The position numbers and the translations under genes were made by a program. A stretch of DNA of 64,000 nucleotides from Ruminococcus flavefaciens MA2007 (GTDB lineage Bacteria > Bacillota > Clostridia > Oscillospirales > Ruminococcaceae): contig NZ_KK211354.1 of NCBI RefSeq assembly GCF_000621845.1, positions 1-64,000 of the forward strand, given 5' to 3'. This document shows, in pieces, positions 40,637 through 51,273 of the stretch; within the stretch, counting starts at the first letter, position 1, and each line of letters starts with the position of its first letter. The notes below the pieces were generated by a model that saw only the letters and a list, made by a program, of their open reading frames with translations, had not been told where the DNA came from and searched no databases.

Positions 40637-42313
40637 TTACTTTGCTGAGTTTTCCTCGTCCTGATGACGGATCTGTGCACGCTTTATCTTGCCGCCCAGT
40701 GTCTTAGGCAGTTCCTTTACGTACTCGATAACACGAGGATACTTATATGGAGCAGTCTCATGCTTAACGTGGTCCTGAAGCTCCTTTGTGAGCTCGGGTG
40801 ACGGAGTATAGCCCTCTGCCAGAACGACTGTAGCCTTTACTACCTGACCTCTGATAGGATCGGGAGCGCCTGTGATAGCGGACTCGACTACGGCAGGGTG
40901 GGTGAGAAGTGCGCTCTCTACCTCGAATGGTCCGATACGGTAGCCCGAGCACTTGATAACGTCGTCGTTTCTTCCCACGAACCAGTAATATCCCTTGGAA
41001 TCGCGCCATGCAACGTCGCCTGTGTCGTAGTTCTCACCGCCGAGAACAGCCTCGGTGAGCTCAGGGTTCTTGTAGTATCCGCAGAACAGACCTGTAGGAC
41101 GTTCCTTGTCTATGCCGCATACCATGATGCTGCCCTCTTCACCGTCGTCGCACTCTGTACCGTCGGGACGTAGCAGGTGGATATTGTAGAGCGGTGAAGG
41201 CTTTCCTGTTGAGCCTGGCTTAGGATCTATCCACGGGAAGTTTGCGATAAGAACGGTGCCCTCTGTCTGACCGAAGCCCTCGCGCATCTTCTTGCCTGTG
41301 AGCTCGTAAATACGGTTGAATACCTCGGGATTGAGGGGCTCGCCTGCGTTGCAGAAGTTCTGAATGGAGGAGAGGTCGTACTTTGTCATATCCTCCTGAA
41401 GCATGAATCTGTACATTGTAGGCGGTGCACAGAATGTTGTCAGCTTGTAGTGGCTGATAACTTCCAGTATATCCTTTGCGTTGAATCTGCCTGTGAAGTC
41501 GTATGCGAACTGTATAGCACCGCATATCCACTGTCCGTATATCTTGCCCCAGCCGAACTTAGCCCAGCCTGAGTCAGATATTGACATATGGAGCTTGTTC
41601 TCCTGTACCTGATGCCAGTATTTAGCGGTAACGATGTGACCAAGCGGATGTGCAAAGTTGTGACATACCATTTTAGGCATACCTGTTGAGCCTGATGTGA
41701 AGTATATCAGCATGGTATCTGTAGCCTTTGTAGCCTCGGCGCCTGTAGGACGCTCAAAGGTATCGGGATACTTCTCTATCTCGTCCTCGAAGAAGTCCCA
41801 GCCCTCGCGTGGCTCTGCAACGGCTATCTTCTTGCGGAGAGTCTCTATCTGAGGAGCAGCTCCGTCTATCTGACCGCGTATGTATTCGTCATCGCAGGCG
41901 ATGATAGCAGAGATACCTGCCATATTGCCGCGGTAAGCGATATCATGTGTAGTAAAGAGCAGGTTTCCTGGGATAAGGATAACGCCCATTTTGTGGAGAG
42001 CGGTAGCTATTACCCAGTACTCCCAGCGGCGGCGGAGTATAAGAAGTACTACATCGCCCTTTTTCAGTCCAAGGCTGCGGAAATAGTTGCAGGTCTTGTT
42101 TGAAAGCTTGGAAATATCGGTAAAAGTGAACGTCCTCTCCTGCTTATCGTGACTGAGCCATACAAGAGCCTTTTTCTCGGGCTCCTGCTTTGCCCATTCG
42201 TCAACGATGTCCCAGCCGAAGTTGAAGTCTTCGGGAACGTTTACACGGTAATTTTCCTTGAAATCCTCGTATGAATCAAATTCGATACGGGGGAGATATC
42301 GGTCTAAAAGCAT
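40637..42313 (-). CDS. AMP-forming acyl-CoA synthetase (medium-chain type)
   Basis: A 558-residue enzyme activating a carboxylic acid to its acyl-CoA through an acyl-AMP. The P-loop motif YFTSGSTGMPK is near residue 206; GFGQTEGT, YDTGDVAWRDSKGYYWFVGRNDDVIKCSGYRIGPFEVE parts and the C-terminal catalytic Lys in GGKIKRAQIR are all present in order (motifs quoted in part). The acid may be acetate or a medium or branched short chain. It follows an XRE-cupin regulator gene after 39 bases, which probably controls it. Confidence 0.92.
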   Translation of the reverse strand: MLLDRYLPRIEFDSYEDFKENYRVNVPEDFNFGWDIVDEWAKQEPEKKALVWLSHDKQERTFTFTDISKLSNKTCNYFRSLGLKKGDVVLLILRRRWEYWVIATALHKMGVILIPGNLLFTTHDIAYRGNMAGISAIIACDDEYIRGQIDGAAPQIETLRKKIAVAEPREGWDFFEDEIEKYPDTFERPTGAEATKATDTMLIYFTSGSTGMPKMVCHNFAHPLGHIVTAKYWHQVQENKLHMSISDSGWAKFGWGKIYGQWICGAIQFAYDFTGRFNAKDILEVISHYKLTTFCAPPTMYRFMLQEDMTKYDLSSIQNFCNAGEPLNPEVFNRIYELTGKKMREGFGQTEGTVLIANFPWIDPKPGSTGKPSPLYNIHLLRPDGTECDDGEEGSIMVCGIDKERPTGLFCGYYKNPELTEAVLGGENYDTGDVAWRDSKGYYWFVGRNDDVIKCSGYRIGPFEVESALLTHPAVVESAITGAPDPIRGQVVKATVVLAEGYTPSPELTKELQDHVKHETAPYKYPRVIEYVKELPKTLGGKIKRAQIRHQDEENSAK

Positions 42314-42352
42314 GATTATAAGAACTCCTTTTTATTTGCCCAAAAGCGGCTT

Positions 42353-42898
42353 TTATTCAGCGATCATAGTGAGAAATCTTGCTTTGCTGTCGCCCACGCA
42401 GCGCTGTCCGTGGAGATAGGTCGGGTTGAAGTATATCGAATCGCCCTCGTGGAGGATGATCTCCTGATCCTCGAATACTACAGCGACAGTTCCCTTGAGA
42501 ACAAGGTTGAACTCCTGTCCCGAGTGGCTTACGAGCTTTGCGGGCTCGTCCGACGGTTCAAGTGTAACAAGAAGCGGCTGCATAACCTTATCGGCATAGC
42601 GGAAAGCGAGATCCTTGAAGCGATAACCTGGGAAACGGCTTATGCTTCTGCCCTTGCCGCGGCGGACAACCTGATAAGTGTCGATACGGCTGGGTTCGCC
42701 TGTGACGAGCTCATTGAAATCGACTCCGAATTTGTTTGCAATCTCATAGATGACGCTGATAGGAAAGTCACCGTTCTGTTCATAGCCTGCGTACTGCTCG
42801 GCAGTAAGACCAAGCTCCTGTGCAAGCTTTTCCTGTGTGTAGTCGCACACCTCGCGCAGCTCACGGATACGTGCTGCGATCTCATTAATGGTTTCCAT
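42353..42898 (-). CDS. XRE-family regulator with C-terminal cupin
   Basis: A 181-residue protein: HTH of the lambda-repressor type (about 5-60: TQEKLAQELGLTAEQYAGYEQNG) and a cupin barrel (about 110-178: SHSGQEFNLVLKGTV, GDSIYFNPTYLHGQ) that likely binds a small effector. First gene of the operon with the acyl-CoA synthetase; this pairing is common in gut Firmicutes. A palindrome between promoter and start (42930-42946) may be its own operator. Confidence 0.9.
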   Translation of the reverse strand: METINEIAARIRELREVCDYTQEKLAQELGLTAEQYAGYEQNGDFPISVIYEIANKFGVDFNELVTGEPSRIDTYQVVRRGKGRSISRFPGYRFKDLAFRYADKVMQPLLVTLEPSDEPAKLVSHSGQEFNLVLKGTVAVVFEDQEIILHEGDSIYFNPTYLHGQRCVGDSKARFLTMIAE

Positions 42899-42929
42899 AG
42901 CGCAACCTCCTCTTTGATAATATACTGAA

Positions 42930-42983
42930 ATACATTTAAACTGTATAAATTTAATGATAGCACATTTTGAAGTCTCTTGTCAA
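42930..42983 (-). promoter_or_regulatory. Promoter and possible autoregulatory operator of the XRE-cupin operon
   Basis: On the minus strand, TTGACA (42978-42983), 18-base spacer, TATCAT (42954-42959). Downstream of the start site is ATACA-N7-TGTAT (42930-42946), a perfect inverted repeat placed to block transcription. Confidence 0.65.
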
Positions 42984-43006
42984 GACATGGGGGTATTTAT
43001 GGTAAA

Positions 43007-43042
43007 GAAAAACACTTCCGCGCATAAAAGCAGAAGTGTTTT
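43007..43042 (-). terminator. Terminator of the metal ABC transporter operon
   Basis: AAAACACTTC pairs with GAAGTGTTTT; on the minus strand TTCTTT follows. About 12 bases after the stop at 43054. Confidence 0.75.
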
Positions 43043-43053
43043 GTGCTTTTTGC

Positions 43054-43515
43054 TCATTCGAGCTTATAGGAAGCATTTTTGAGCTGGCAGTATGTATAAT
43101 TATCCTCTTTATATGTTGTGAAAGTGCCTGTAACGGTGATAAGCGCATTTTCAAACGGATAATCGTCGGGATATTTATAGTCCTTTCCAAGGTCGAATTC
43201 AAGTCCCTGCTGACAGCAGGCTGTGGCGTCTGCGATAATAACGGAGAAGTATGTTTTATCCGTGTTTTCGTTGTGATAGGCGTTGAAATTGCCTGTTACC
43301 TTGATTTTTTTGCCCATATAGTCATCGGGAGTCGTTATCATGCTGTATACGGTGCTGTAGACCATAGTGCTGCTCATTTTTGTCAGGTCAAGGTCTATGC
43401 CGTCGGCAGAGGAGCTTTTTGCGTTATCCGCGGAGCTTTCCGCGCTTTTCTGAGTGTTGCCGCAGCCTGAGAAAAGGGCTGCACACAGGCATAAAACAAC
43501 TGCAAGCTTTTTCAT
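43054..43515 (-). CDS. OB-fold-like lipoprotein of the zinc transporter operon
   Basis: A 153-residue lipoprotein (lipobox SGC, Cys18) with a Ser/Ala spacer and a strand-rich domain (GKKIKVTGNFNAY, YFSVIIADATACC, ENALITVTGTFTTY) resembling the OB-like domains of Zur-regulated surface proteins. It starts immediately after the permease stop, so it is the last gene of the operon and likely helps capture or hand over the metal. The vicinal CC pair is a possible metal site. Confidence 0.8.
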   Translation of the reverse strand: MKKLAVVLCLCAALFSGCGNTQKSAESSADNAKSSSADGIDLDLTKMSSTMVYSTVYSMITTPDDYMGKKIKVTGNFNAYHNENTDKTYFSVIIADATACCQQGLEFDLGKDYKYPDDYPFENALITVTGTFTTYKEDNYTYCQLKNASYKLE

Positions 43516-44394
43516 TTATTTTCCTCTCCTTAGTATGAATGATGTAAGACAGAATATGAAAAAAACGATGATATCTGCCGAAACTATGGTCGAGCCTACG
43601 GGAGTTCCTGCAAGTATTGAGATTATTATGCCGAAGAACGCGCAGAGCAGTGAGATTATAACCGAGCAGATTATAACGCTGCGGAAACTCTTGAACACGC
43701 GCATTGCCGACAGGGCGGGGAAGATTATCAGTGCCGATATCAGCAAAGAGCCTACGAAGTTCATAGCAATGACGATTATCATGGCTATGACAACTGCGAT
43801 GAGCAGATTGTAAAGGTCTGAGCGTATACCCGTAGCCTTTGCGAAGCTCTCGTCAAAGGTGACGGCGAATATCTTATTGTAGAATATGAGGAACACGGCA
43901 ATAACTATGACCGACATTCCCACGCATATCCATACATCGGCAATTGACAGTGTCAGTATAGCCGTTGAGCCGAACAGCGTACTGCACACATCGGCGGTAA
44001 CGTTGCCCGATGTTCTGCCGCTGCCGCTCTGAGAGGCGATATTCATGAGCATATAGCCAAGAGCGAGGGCTCCCACGGATATCATGGCAATGGCGGCGTC
44101 GCCCTTTATCTTGGTATTGCTGCCCGTTCTCAGCAGGAGCACTGCCGAGCATACAGTGACGGGCATGATTATTAGCATATTGTTGGTGACACCCGTGATA
44201 GTAGCTACAGCCATAGCGCCGAATGCTACGTGGGAGAGTCCGTCGCCGATGAATGAAAAGCGCTTCATTACCAGTGTTACGCCTAAAAGCGAGGAGCAGA
44301 GCGCTATGAGGAGTCCTACTATAAGAGCATAGCGGACTGTGGGCATTTCAAAGTATCTGCCCAGCGTTGAAAACATCTCACTCATCGTCCTCAC
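43516..44394 (-). CDS. znuB: Zinc/manganese ABC transporter permease (ABC-3 family)
   Basis: A 292-residue membrane protein with about eight helices and the ABC-3 family signature (LGVTLVMKRFSFIGDGLSHVAFGAMA near residues 38-63 in parts; KIFAVTFDESFAKATGI as the ATPase-contact loop). It forms the channel for Zn2+ or Mn2+ import. It overlaps the ATPase gene by 17 bases at the start and precedes the lipoprotein gene. The metal is judged zinc from the accessory lipoprotein, not proven. Confidence 0.9.
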   Translation of the reverse strand: MRTMSEMFSTLGRYFEMPTVRYALIVGLLIALCSSLLGVTLVMKRFSFIGDGLSHVAFGAMAVATITGVTNNMLIIMPVTVCSAVLLLRTGSNTKIKGDAAIAMISVGALALGYMLMNIASQSGSGRTSGNVTADVCSTLFGSTAILTLSIADVWICVGMSVIVIAVFLIFYNKIFAVTFDESFAKATGIRSDLYNLLIAVVIAMIIVIAMNFVGSLLISALIIFPALSAMRVFKSFRSVIICSVIISLLCAFFGIIISILAGTPVGSTIVSADIIVFFIFCLTSFILRRGK

Positions 44395-45100
44395 CTCCCA
44401 TAACAGAAAGGAAAGCCTGTCCTATCTTGCTGTTCATGTAGTCCTCTTTGGTGCCGAAGAACAGCTGTTTGCCGCCGATATGCAGAATATGGGAAGCATA
44501 TCTCACAGCGGCGTTCATATCGTGGGATACCATTATGACGGTTATGCTGTCCTTTTTGTTGAGACTGTCGATAAGCTCGTACATCTCGTTGGTAGCCTTT
44601 GGATCGAGACCTGTTACGGGCTCGTCAAGGAGTATCATCTTTCTTGCGGCGCAGAGGGCTCTTGCAAGGAGCACTCGCTGCTGCTGACCGCCCGACAGCT
44701 CTCTGTAGCAGCGCTTGGTGAGGGGCTCTATCTCAAGTCTCCTCATCATGTCGTGAGCCAGCTTTTTTTCCTCTTTGCTGTAAAACGGACGAAGTCCGCA
44801 GCGGTTCATACAGCCTGAGAGAACTATCTCACGCACTGAGGCGGGGAAGTCTCTCTGCACCATAGTCTGCTGCGGAAGATATCCTATCTCATTTTTGCCC
44901 ATGCCGCCGCAGAGCTCGATATTGCCGCTGACGGGAGGCTTCAGTCCGAGAAGAGCCTTTATAAGCGTACTCTTTCCCGAGCCGTTCTCACCGACTATAC
45001 AGAGGTAATCGCCGCTGCTGACGGTAAAGTTCAGATTTTTTGCGATAACGTCGCCCTCATAGCCGAGGGAAACGTTATTGCATTTAAGCAATGCGCTCAT
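44378..45100 (-). CDS. znuC: Zinc/manganese ABC transporter ATPase
   Basis: A 240-residue ATPase: Walker A GENGSGKST (about 36-44), signature LSGGQQQRVLLARAL, Walker B KMILLDEPVTGLD, and switch His in VSHDM. Powers metal import with the permease encoded next to it. Its ATG overlaps the stop of the binding-protein gene. Confidence 0.93.
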   Translation of the reverse strand: MSALLKCNNVSLGYEGDVIAKNLNFTVSSGDYLCIVGENGSGKSTLIKALLGLKPPVSGNIELCGGMGKNEIGYLPQQTMVQRDFPASVREIVLSGCMNRCGLRPFYSKEEKKLAHDMMRRLEIEPLTKRCYRELSGGQQQRVLLARALCAARKMILLDEPVTGLDPKATNEMYELIDSLNKKDSITVIMVSHDMNAAVRYASHILHIGGKQLFFGTKEDYMNSKIGQAFLSVMGGEDDE

Positions 45101-46086
45101 TAGTCAAGCACCCTCTTCAATGTTTCAAGATTTTCATTCATAAGGGAAATATAGCTTGCTCCGCCGTTTATGTCGTTCTTTGTTACGGACTGGAGCGAAT
45201 TGAGCTTTTCAATAGCTATGTCCTTTTTCTTTGAGTTTGAGATTATGGACTTGGCAATGGAATCATCGGAGTTTTCGATGATGAATACGGTGTCGAGGTC
45301 AAGCTCGTCCACCTTTTCAGCAAGCTTGGCGATAGTCTCGAAGCTTGCGGCAGTTTCTGCTGAGCAGCCCACGAATGCTGCGTAGTAGTCGATATTGTAG
45401 TCGTCCACCAGATAGCGGAATGGGAATCTGTCGCCGAAAAGCACGGTCTTGGTCTTGGCGCTGTCAGCCATTTCTGTGAAGCCCTCGTCAAGCTTTTTAA
45501 GCTCTGTCTTGTAGGCTTCGAGGTTTGCACGGTACTTGTCCGCGTTATCGGCGTCCTTTTCGCAGATAGAATCGCATATGGCGTCGCAGATGACCTCTGC
45601 ATTCTTTACAGACAGCCAAACGTGCTCGTCGTACTCGGGACCTTCCTCCTCTTCGCCCTCTTCTTCCTCTTCCTCGGGCTCCATGCCCTCCTTGAGCTCC
45701 TCTTCCTTTATGCTCTGTCCGAGGACGTCAAAAAGTCTGAGCACCTTCATATCCTTGTTTTTTGCGTCCTGAAGTGTATCTGTAACCCAGCCCTCTGACT
45801 CGCCGCCTACATACATGAGCAGGTCACAGTCTGAGATAGTGAGTATATCCTGTGCCGTGGGCTGATAGTTGTGGAGGTCAACGCCGCTGCCGAGAAGATA
45901 AGTCACCTCAGCGCTGTCAGTGTCGCCTATAATATTCTTAGTCCAGTCGTACTCCGAGAAGGTAGTGCAGACTATGCTGAGCTTGCCGTCTTTTTTGGCA
46001 GCGCTTGTGCTTGAACAGCCTGCGAATACGGAAGCAGCCAGAACTGCGGATACTGTAAGTGAAAGGGCTTTGCTGAACTTTAACAT
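45100..46086 (-). CDS. znuA: Zinc/manganese-binding lipoprotein (ZnuA/TroA family)
   Basis: A 328-residue lipoprotein (lipobox AGC, Cys24) of the cluster-9 metal-binding family. Metal ligands are seen in GVDLHNYQPT and DEHVWLS, with later candidates in the AAFVGCS and FIIENSDD regions. The flexible loop that is His-rich in ZnuA is here purely acidic (EEEEEGEEEE, about residues 146-155). First gene of the operon; expression is probably shut off by a Fur/Zur-type repressor at the box 46110-46128. Confidence 0.92.
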   Translation of the reverse strand: MLKFSKALSLTVSAVLAASVFAGCSSTSAAKKDGKLSIVCTTFSEYDWTKNIIGDTDSAEVTYLLGSGVDLHNYQPTAQDILTISDCDLLMYVGGESEGWVTDTLQDAKNKDMKVLRLFDVLGQSIKEEELKEGMEPEEEEEEGEEEEGPEYDEHVWLSVKNAEVICDAICDSICEKDADNADKYRANLEAYKTELKKLDEGFTEMADSAKTKTVLFGDRFPFRYLVDDYNIDYYAAFVGCSAETAASFETIAKLAEKVDELDLDTVFIIENSDDSIAKSIISNSKKKDIAIEKLNSLQSVTKNDINGGASYISLMNENLETLKRVLD

Positions 46087-46109
46087 ATGAATAACACCTC
46101 ATATTTGAA

Positions 46110-46159
46110 TTTGATAATCATTTTCAATTTATTATATACCATGTTTTCGGTTTTGTCAA
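46110..46159 (-). promoter_or_regulatory. Consensus promoter with Fur/Zur-type box for the metal operon
   Basis: On the minus strand, TTGACA (46154-46159), 17-base spacer, TATAAT (46131-46136). Next to it is ATTGAAAATGATTATCAAA (46110-46128), close to the Fur-family box GATAATGATTATC, covering the start site. Confidence 0.8.
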
Positions 46160-46197
46160 GAGGGAATTTTCAAATTGATAAAAAAGCCGCGCTGTAC

Positions 46198-46226
46198 TTG
46201 ACAATTTCCGTACTTTAATGTATAAT
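46198..46226 (+). promoter_or_regulatory. Consensus promoter of the four-helix membrane protein
   Basis: TTGACA (46198-46203), 17-base spacer, TATAAT (46221-46226). Confidence 0.85.
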
Positions 46227-46260
46227 AAATTCGTAATATTGATAATAGGGGGGCGGTATT

Positions 46261-46725
46261 ATGCCAAAAAACAACAAAGACAAAGAGCTTGACAAAATGT
46301 ACAAGGAGCTCCTTGAGGCTCGTGACAGCGCCCGTGCTGCAAACAAGAGCGAGGGAAACAGGCTTTTGTCGTTCTTTGTAGGACTTCTTCTGCTGGGCGG
46401 CGGACTTTTCATGATATTCCAGAATATCGAGGTCACAAGCTCGTGGGGCTACAGCGGCTCGTTTTTCAGGATAGGCGGCTTCGGACTTCCCAACGGACTG
46501 ATAATGCTGCCGATAATCATTGGAATTGGTATGCTGTTCCTTATGGAAAAGAAGATATTCGGCTGGGTAGTGCTTTCTCTCGGGATCATAATCGTTCTGC
46601 TCAGCGTGATGATGACCACACATCTCCACTGGATACGCTCCAGCGCTTTTACATTTATAGTAATGTTCGGCATGACAGCGGCAGGCGGAGCAATGGTGCT
46701 CAAAGAGGTTTTCAGAAAAGACTGA
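46261..46725 (+). CDS. Four-helix membrane protein of unknown function
   Basis: A 154-residue protein with a charged, coil-like N-terminus (1-35) and four hydrophobic helices (about 36-55, 75-95, 97-116, 125-145). No family is recognised; the first loop is Gly/Ser-rich (SSWGYSGSFFRIGGFG). It has a perfect promoter and a strong ribosome site (AGGGGGG), so it is well expressed. Stands alone. Confidence 0.8.
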   Translation: MPKNNKDKELDKMYKELLEARDSARAANKSEGNRLLSFFVGLLLLGGGLFMIFQNIEVTSSWGYSGSFFRIGGFGLPNGLIMLPIIIGIGMLFLMEKKIFGWVVLSLGIIIVLLSVMMTTHLHWIRSSAFTFIVMFGMTAAGGAMVLKEVFRKD

Positions 46726-46730
46726 GAAAA

Positions 46731-46762
46731 AGGCGTAAAGGTAAAACCTTTACGCCTTTTAG
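46731..46762 (+). terminator. Terminator of the four-helix membrane protein gene
   Basis: AGGCGTAAAGG pairs perfectly with CCTTTACGCCT, followed by TTT. Confidence 0.88.
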
Positions 46763-46770
46763 TTTCAAGT

Positions 46771-46845
46771 GTATGGGACGATGCCTGCATCGCCACGTTA
46801 GTGATGTTTTATTGACGGGCTGATGTTGGCATCAGCCCCTACAAT
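46771..46845. repeat. TGTAGGGG-type GC-rich palindromic repeat
   Basis: Two small GC-rich hairpins (GGCGATG-like, and GGGCTGATG with CATCAGCCC) ending in CCCCTACAAT, in AT-rich surroundings. Related copies lie at 54352, 57762, 61304 and 61662. Confidence 0.6.
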
Positions 46846-46855
46846 TTTATTAATT

Positions 46856-46882
46856 AAGGGCGTGACTTTCGTCACGCCCTCG
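46856..46882 (-). terminator. Terminator of the flavodoxin gene
   Basis: GGGCGTGAC pairs with GTCACGCCC around TTTC; on the minus strand TTAATTAAT follows. Directly after the stop at 46886. Confidence 0.72.
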
Positions 46883-46885
46883 CTG

Positions 46886-47416
46886 TTAATGTGTGATATA
46901 GGCCGCTATCGGCTCGATGAACTTCTTATCGGTATAATCGCCGGACTTTGAAATGTGCTCTGCCATTGCGATATCATCAGGAGTTTTCTCCTTTTTGCCG
47001 TTGAGCATTGCGGCAAAGGTCTTCATGAGCATTTTTGAACCGAGGGGCATTTTATCGTAATCCAGTCCGCCCTCGCAGTAGAATACCTTTACGTATTTTT
47101 TCTGCTCGTCGGTAAGTGACTTTTTGAGAAGACTGTCCACTCCCGAATATTTCGCAGGACTTGCTCCTACGCAGAACATAGCGAGCCTTTTGCTCTGCCA
47201 TTTTTCTATCCTGCTGGTGAACCAGTCTGCCTTGTGTATCTTTTCAACAGCTACCCAGCCGCCGTAGATTATGGCGTCATAGCTGTCGAAATACTTATCG
47301 TCCTTTTTGCGGGCGTCCTTTATTGTCATTATCTCGGCGCCCAGCTTTTCTGCCAGCCATTCTGCGTATTTTTTAGTAAAGCCTGTCTGTGATGAATATA
47401 CGATGATAGTTCTCAT
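46886..47416 (-). CDS. Flavodoxin-domain protein
   Basis: A 176-residue protein with an N-terminal FMN-binding loop SSQTGFTKKYAEWL (about 8-21) and strand-helix repeats typical of flavodoxin-like proteins, with AIIYGGW as the second flavin loop. It resembles the HemG/NAD(P)H-oxidoreductase type more than electron-carrier flavodoxins. The C-terminus is Lys-rich. Likely a redox enzyme; the partner is unknown. The ribosome site is AAAAGAGG. It lies downstream of metY on the same strand with a 75-base gap. Confidence 0.85.
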   Translation of the reverse strand: MRTIIVYSSQTGFTKKYAEWLAEKLGAEIMTIKDARKKDDKYFDSYDAIIYGGWVAVEKIHKADWFTSRIEKWQSKRLAMFCVGASPAKYSGVDSLLKKSLTDEQKKYVKVFYCEGGLDYDKMPLGSKMLMKTFAAMLNGKKEKTPDDIAMAEHISKSGDYTDKKFIEPIAAYITH

Positions 47417-47491
47417 ATTAATTACCTCTTTTCATGGCAAGTTGAATGTATTTTAGGGATAATTGCAAAGAATAGTGCTGAGATTAAGTGC

Positions 47492-48760
47492 TTAGTCGAG
47501 AGCTGCAAATGCCTGTCTGAGGTCGTCGAGGATATCCTCAACGTTTTCAAGTCCAACTGAGAGTCTTACAAGACCGCCGTTTATGCCTGCTGCAACGAGC
47601 TGCTCGTCAGTGAGCTGACGGTGAGTAGCGCTTGCAGGGTGGAGCACGCAGGTACGGATATCAGCAACGTGGACCTCGTTTGAAGCAAGCTTGAGGGAAT
47701 CCATGAACTTGACAGCTTCGTTTCTGCCGCCCTTGATAATAAAGGAGATAACGCCGCTTGTACCGTCAGGGAGGTACTTCTTAGCCAGCTCGTGGTACTT
47801 ATTGCTTGCGAGTCCGGGGTAGTTTACTGACTCAACGTGCTTGTTTGCTTCGAGGTATTCGGCTACCTTCATAGCGTTTATGCAGTATTCCTTCATACGG
47901 ATATGGAGAGTCTCAAGACCGAGATTGAGGTAGAATGCAGACTGTGCCGAAGGATAGCAGCCGAAGTCTCTCATGAGCTGCATTCTTGCCTTGATGATGT
48001 ATGCAGCCTTGCCGTAGGTCTTTGTATAGATAGTTCCGTGATAGCTCTCGTCAGGCTCTGTGAACTCAGGGAACTTGCCGTTTGTCCAGTCAAAGTTTCC
48101 CGAATCAACGATAACGCCGCCGCCCTGAACTGCATGACCGTCCATGTACTTTGTTGTGGAGTGGATAACGATATCAGCTCCGAACTCGATGGGTCTGCAA
48201 AGGATAGGTGTTGGGAAGGTGTTGTCGATGATGAGAGGAACGCCGTTTTCGTGAGCTATCTTGGCGAATTTCTCAATATCAAATACTGTGAGGGCAGGGT
48301 TTGCGAGAGTTTCGCCGAAAACTGCCTTTGTGTTGGGCTTGAATGCAGCTCTTATCTCAGATTCAGAAGCGTCTGCGTCAACGAAAATACATTCAATGCC
48401 AAGTTTTTTCAGTGTGTAAGCGAAAAGGTTTATAGTACCGCCGTAGATAGTAGCAGCTGAGATGAAGCTGTCGCCTGCCTTTAAGATGTTGAGCAGGGAG
48501 AGCAGTGAAGCTGCCTGACCGCTGGAGGTACACATTGCACCGATACCGCCCTCGAGAGCGGCTATCTTGTCCTCAACAGCCATAACTGTTGGGTTCTCAA
48601 AGCGCGAATAGATAAGGCTTTTGGTGGGATCATCGAATACTGCCGCAACGTCGTCTGTTGAATCGTAAACGTATGTAGTACTCTGTACTATAGGTACGAC
48701 TCTGGGCTCAGTATTCTTTGGGGTGTAGCCTGCGTGCAGGCATTTGGTTTCGATCTTCAT
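47492..48760 (-). CDS. metY: O-acetylhomoserine sulfhydrylase (PLP enzyme)
   Basis: A 422-residue enzyme making homocysteine from O-acetylhomoserine and sulfide for methionine synthesis. PLP is held by the Lys near residue 203 in HSTTKYMDGH; SSGQAA, DNTFPTP and GGVIVDSG are the expected cofactor-pocket motifs. Length and start (ETKCLHAGYTP) match MetY better than cystathionine enzymes (about 380 residues). It follows the HD-domain gene by 24 bases. Confidence 0.95.
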   Translation of the reverse strand: MKIETKCLHAGYTPKNTEPRVVPIVQSTTYVYDSTDDVAAVFDDPTKSLIYSRFENPTVMAVEDKIAALEGGIGAMCTSSGQAASLLSLLNILKAGDSFISAATIYGGTINLFAYTLKKLGIECIFVDADASESEIRAAFKPNTKAVFGETLANPALTVFDIEKFAKIAHENGVPLIIDNTFPTPILCRPIEFGADIVIHSTTKYMDGHAVQGGGVIVDSGNFDWTNGKFPEFTEPDESYHGTIYTKTYGKAAYIIKARMQLMRDFGCYPSAQSAFYLNLGLETLHIRMKEYCINAMKVAEYLEANKHVESVNYPGLASNKYHELAKKYLPDGTSGVISFIIKGGRNEAVKFMDSLKLASNEVHVADIRTCVLHPASATHRQLTDEQLVAAGINGGLVRLSVGLENVEDILDDLRQAFAALD

Positions 48761-48784
48761 TGTAGGATACCTCCATTATATATA

Positions 48785-49291
48785 TTACTGTGGTTTCCTG
48801 TGAACTATGCGCTGGACTTTTGGTACGCAGAATTCGAGGACGGCACAGTATTTGTCAATGATTGTTATGATATATGTTTCCTTGTATTTAGGCATTGGTC
48901 TGGTCACGGGCCACATATGCTTCTCTATCATATCACGTTCAAGCTTGGATATTTTTGTTATCTCTGCGGCGTTGGCGCAGGCGAGCATGGCGTGGTTCTC
49001 GCTGTGTGAAGCCTGACCTTTCGTCTTCTCCGAGTTGTACTGCTTTCTGTCATAATAGAAAAGGTCATGGAGAAGTCCTGCTCTTGCGGCTGAACGGGCG
49101 TTCAGATTGAATTTTCTGCATACCATGTAGGAATAGTACGAGACATTCACGCAGTGCTGGAAGCGAGTCGTTGATATATGGTGGGTGATAGACCTGAGCT
49201 CCTGTACCTGCTGACAGCCGATTATATCCTTTACGCAGTCGTAATAGCTGTTGGCGGTGAGCTCTTTTCGGGAACATATGGCTCTGAGCAT
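48785..49291 (-). CDS. HD-domain phosphohydrolase-like protein
   Basis: A 168-residue single-domain protein with the HD metal set: His in RFQHCVNVSYYSY, His-Asp in GLLHDLFYYD, His in IEKHMWPV and Asp in IIDKYCA. Such proteins split nucleotides or phosphate esters. The substrate is unknown. First gene of the unit with metY; the ribosome site is AAGGAGGG and the promoter 49350-49378. Confidence 0.88.
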   Translation of the reverse strand: MLRAICSRKELTANSYYDCVKDIIGCQQVQELRSITHHISTTRFQHCVNVSYYSYMVCRKFNLNARSAARAGLLHDLFYYDRKQYNSEKTKGQASHSENHAMLACANAAEITKISKLERDMIEKHMWPVTRPMPKYKETYIITIIDKYCAVLEFCVPKVQRIVHRKPQ

Positions 49292-51026
<1,735 letters not shown>

Positions 51027-51065
51027 TTAAAGTCTGCACAGTTCAAGCAGTAAAGTAAACTTATT

Positions 51066-51099
51066 ATCTCCCGTTGTGTCACGCGACGGGAGATTTTTT
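51066..51099 (+). terminator. Terminator of gdhA
   Basis: ATCTCCCGT pairs with ACGGGAGAT, followed by six T. Confidence 0.92.
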
Positions 51100-51185
51100 A
51101 TCTAATAATATGCACAAATCAGGTGACGGCAAATTGTTGAAAACATAGAAATATCAGTTTTAGACAATAGTTATTGCTTGAATGC

Positions 51186-51213
51186 TTGAAATATGTGCAA
51201 AATGTGATATAAT
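51186..51213 (+). promoter_or_regulatory. Promoter of the cytidylate-kinase-like gene
   Basis: TTGAAA (51186-51191), 16-base spacer, TGA-TATAAT (51208-51213). Confidence 0.7.
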
Positions 51214-51273
51214 ACTATTGTGCTTATTTTATCAAAGTTTCAATAATATTTTATCTATTTGGAGGTAACACCG

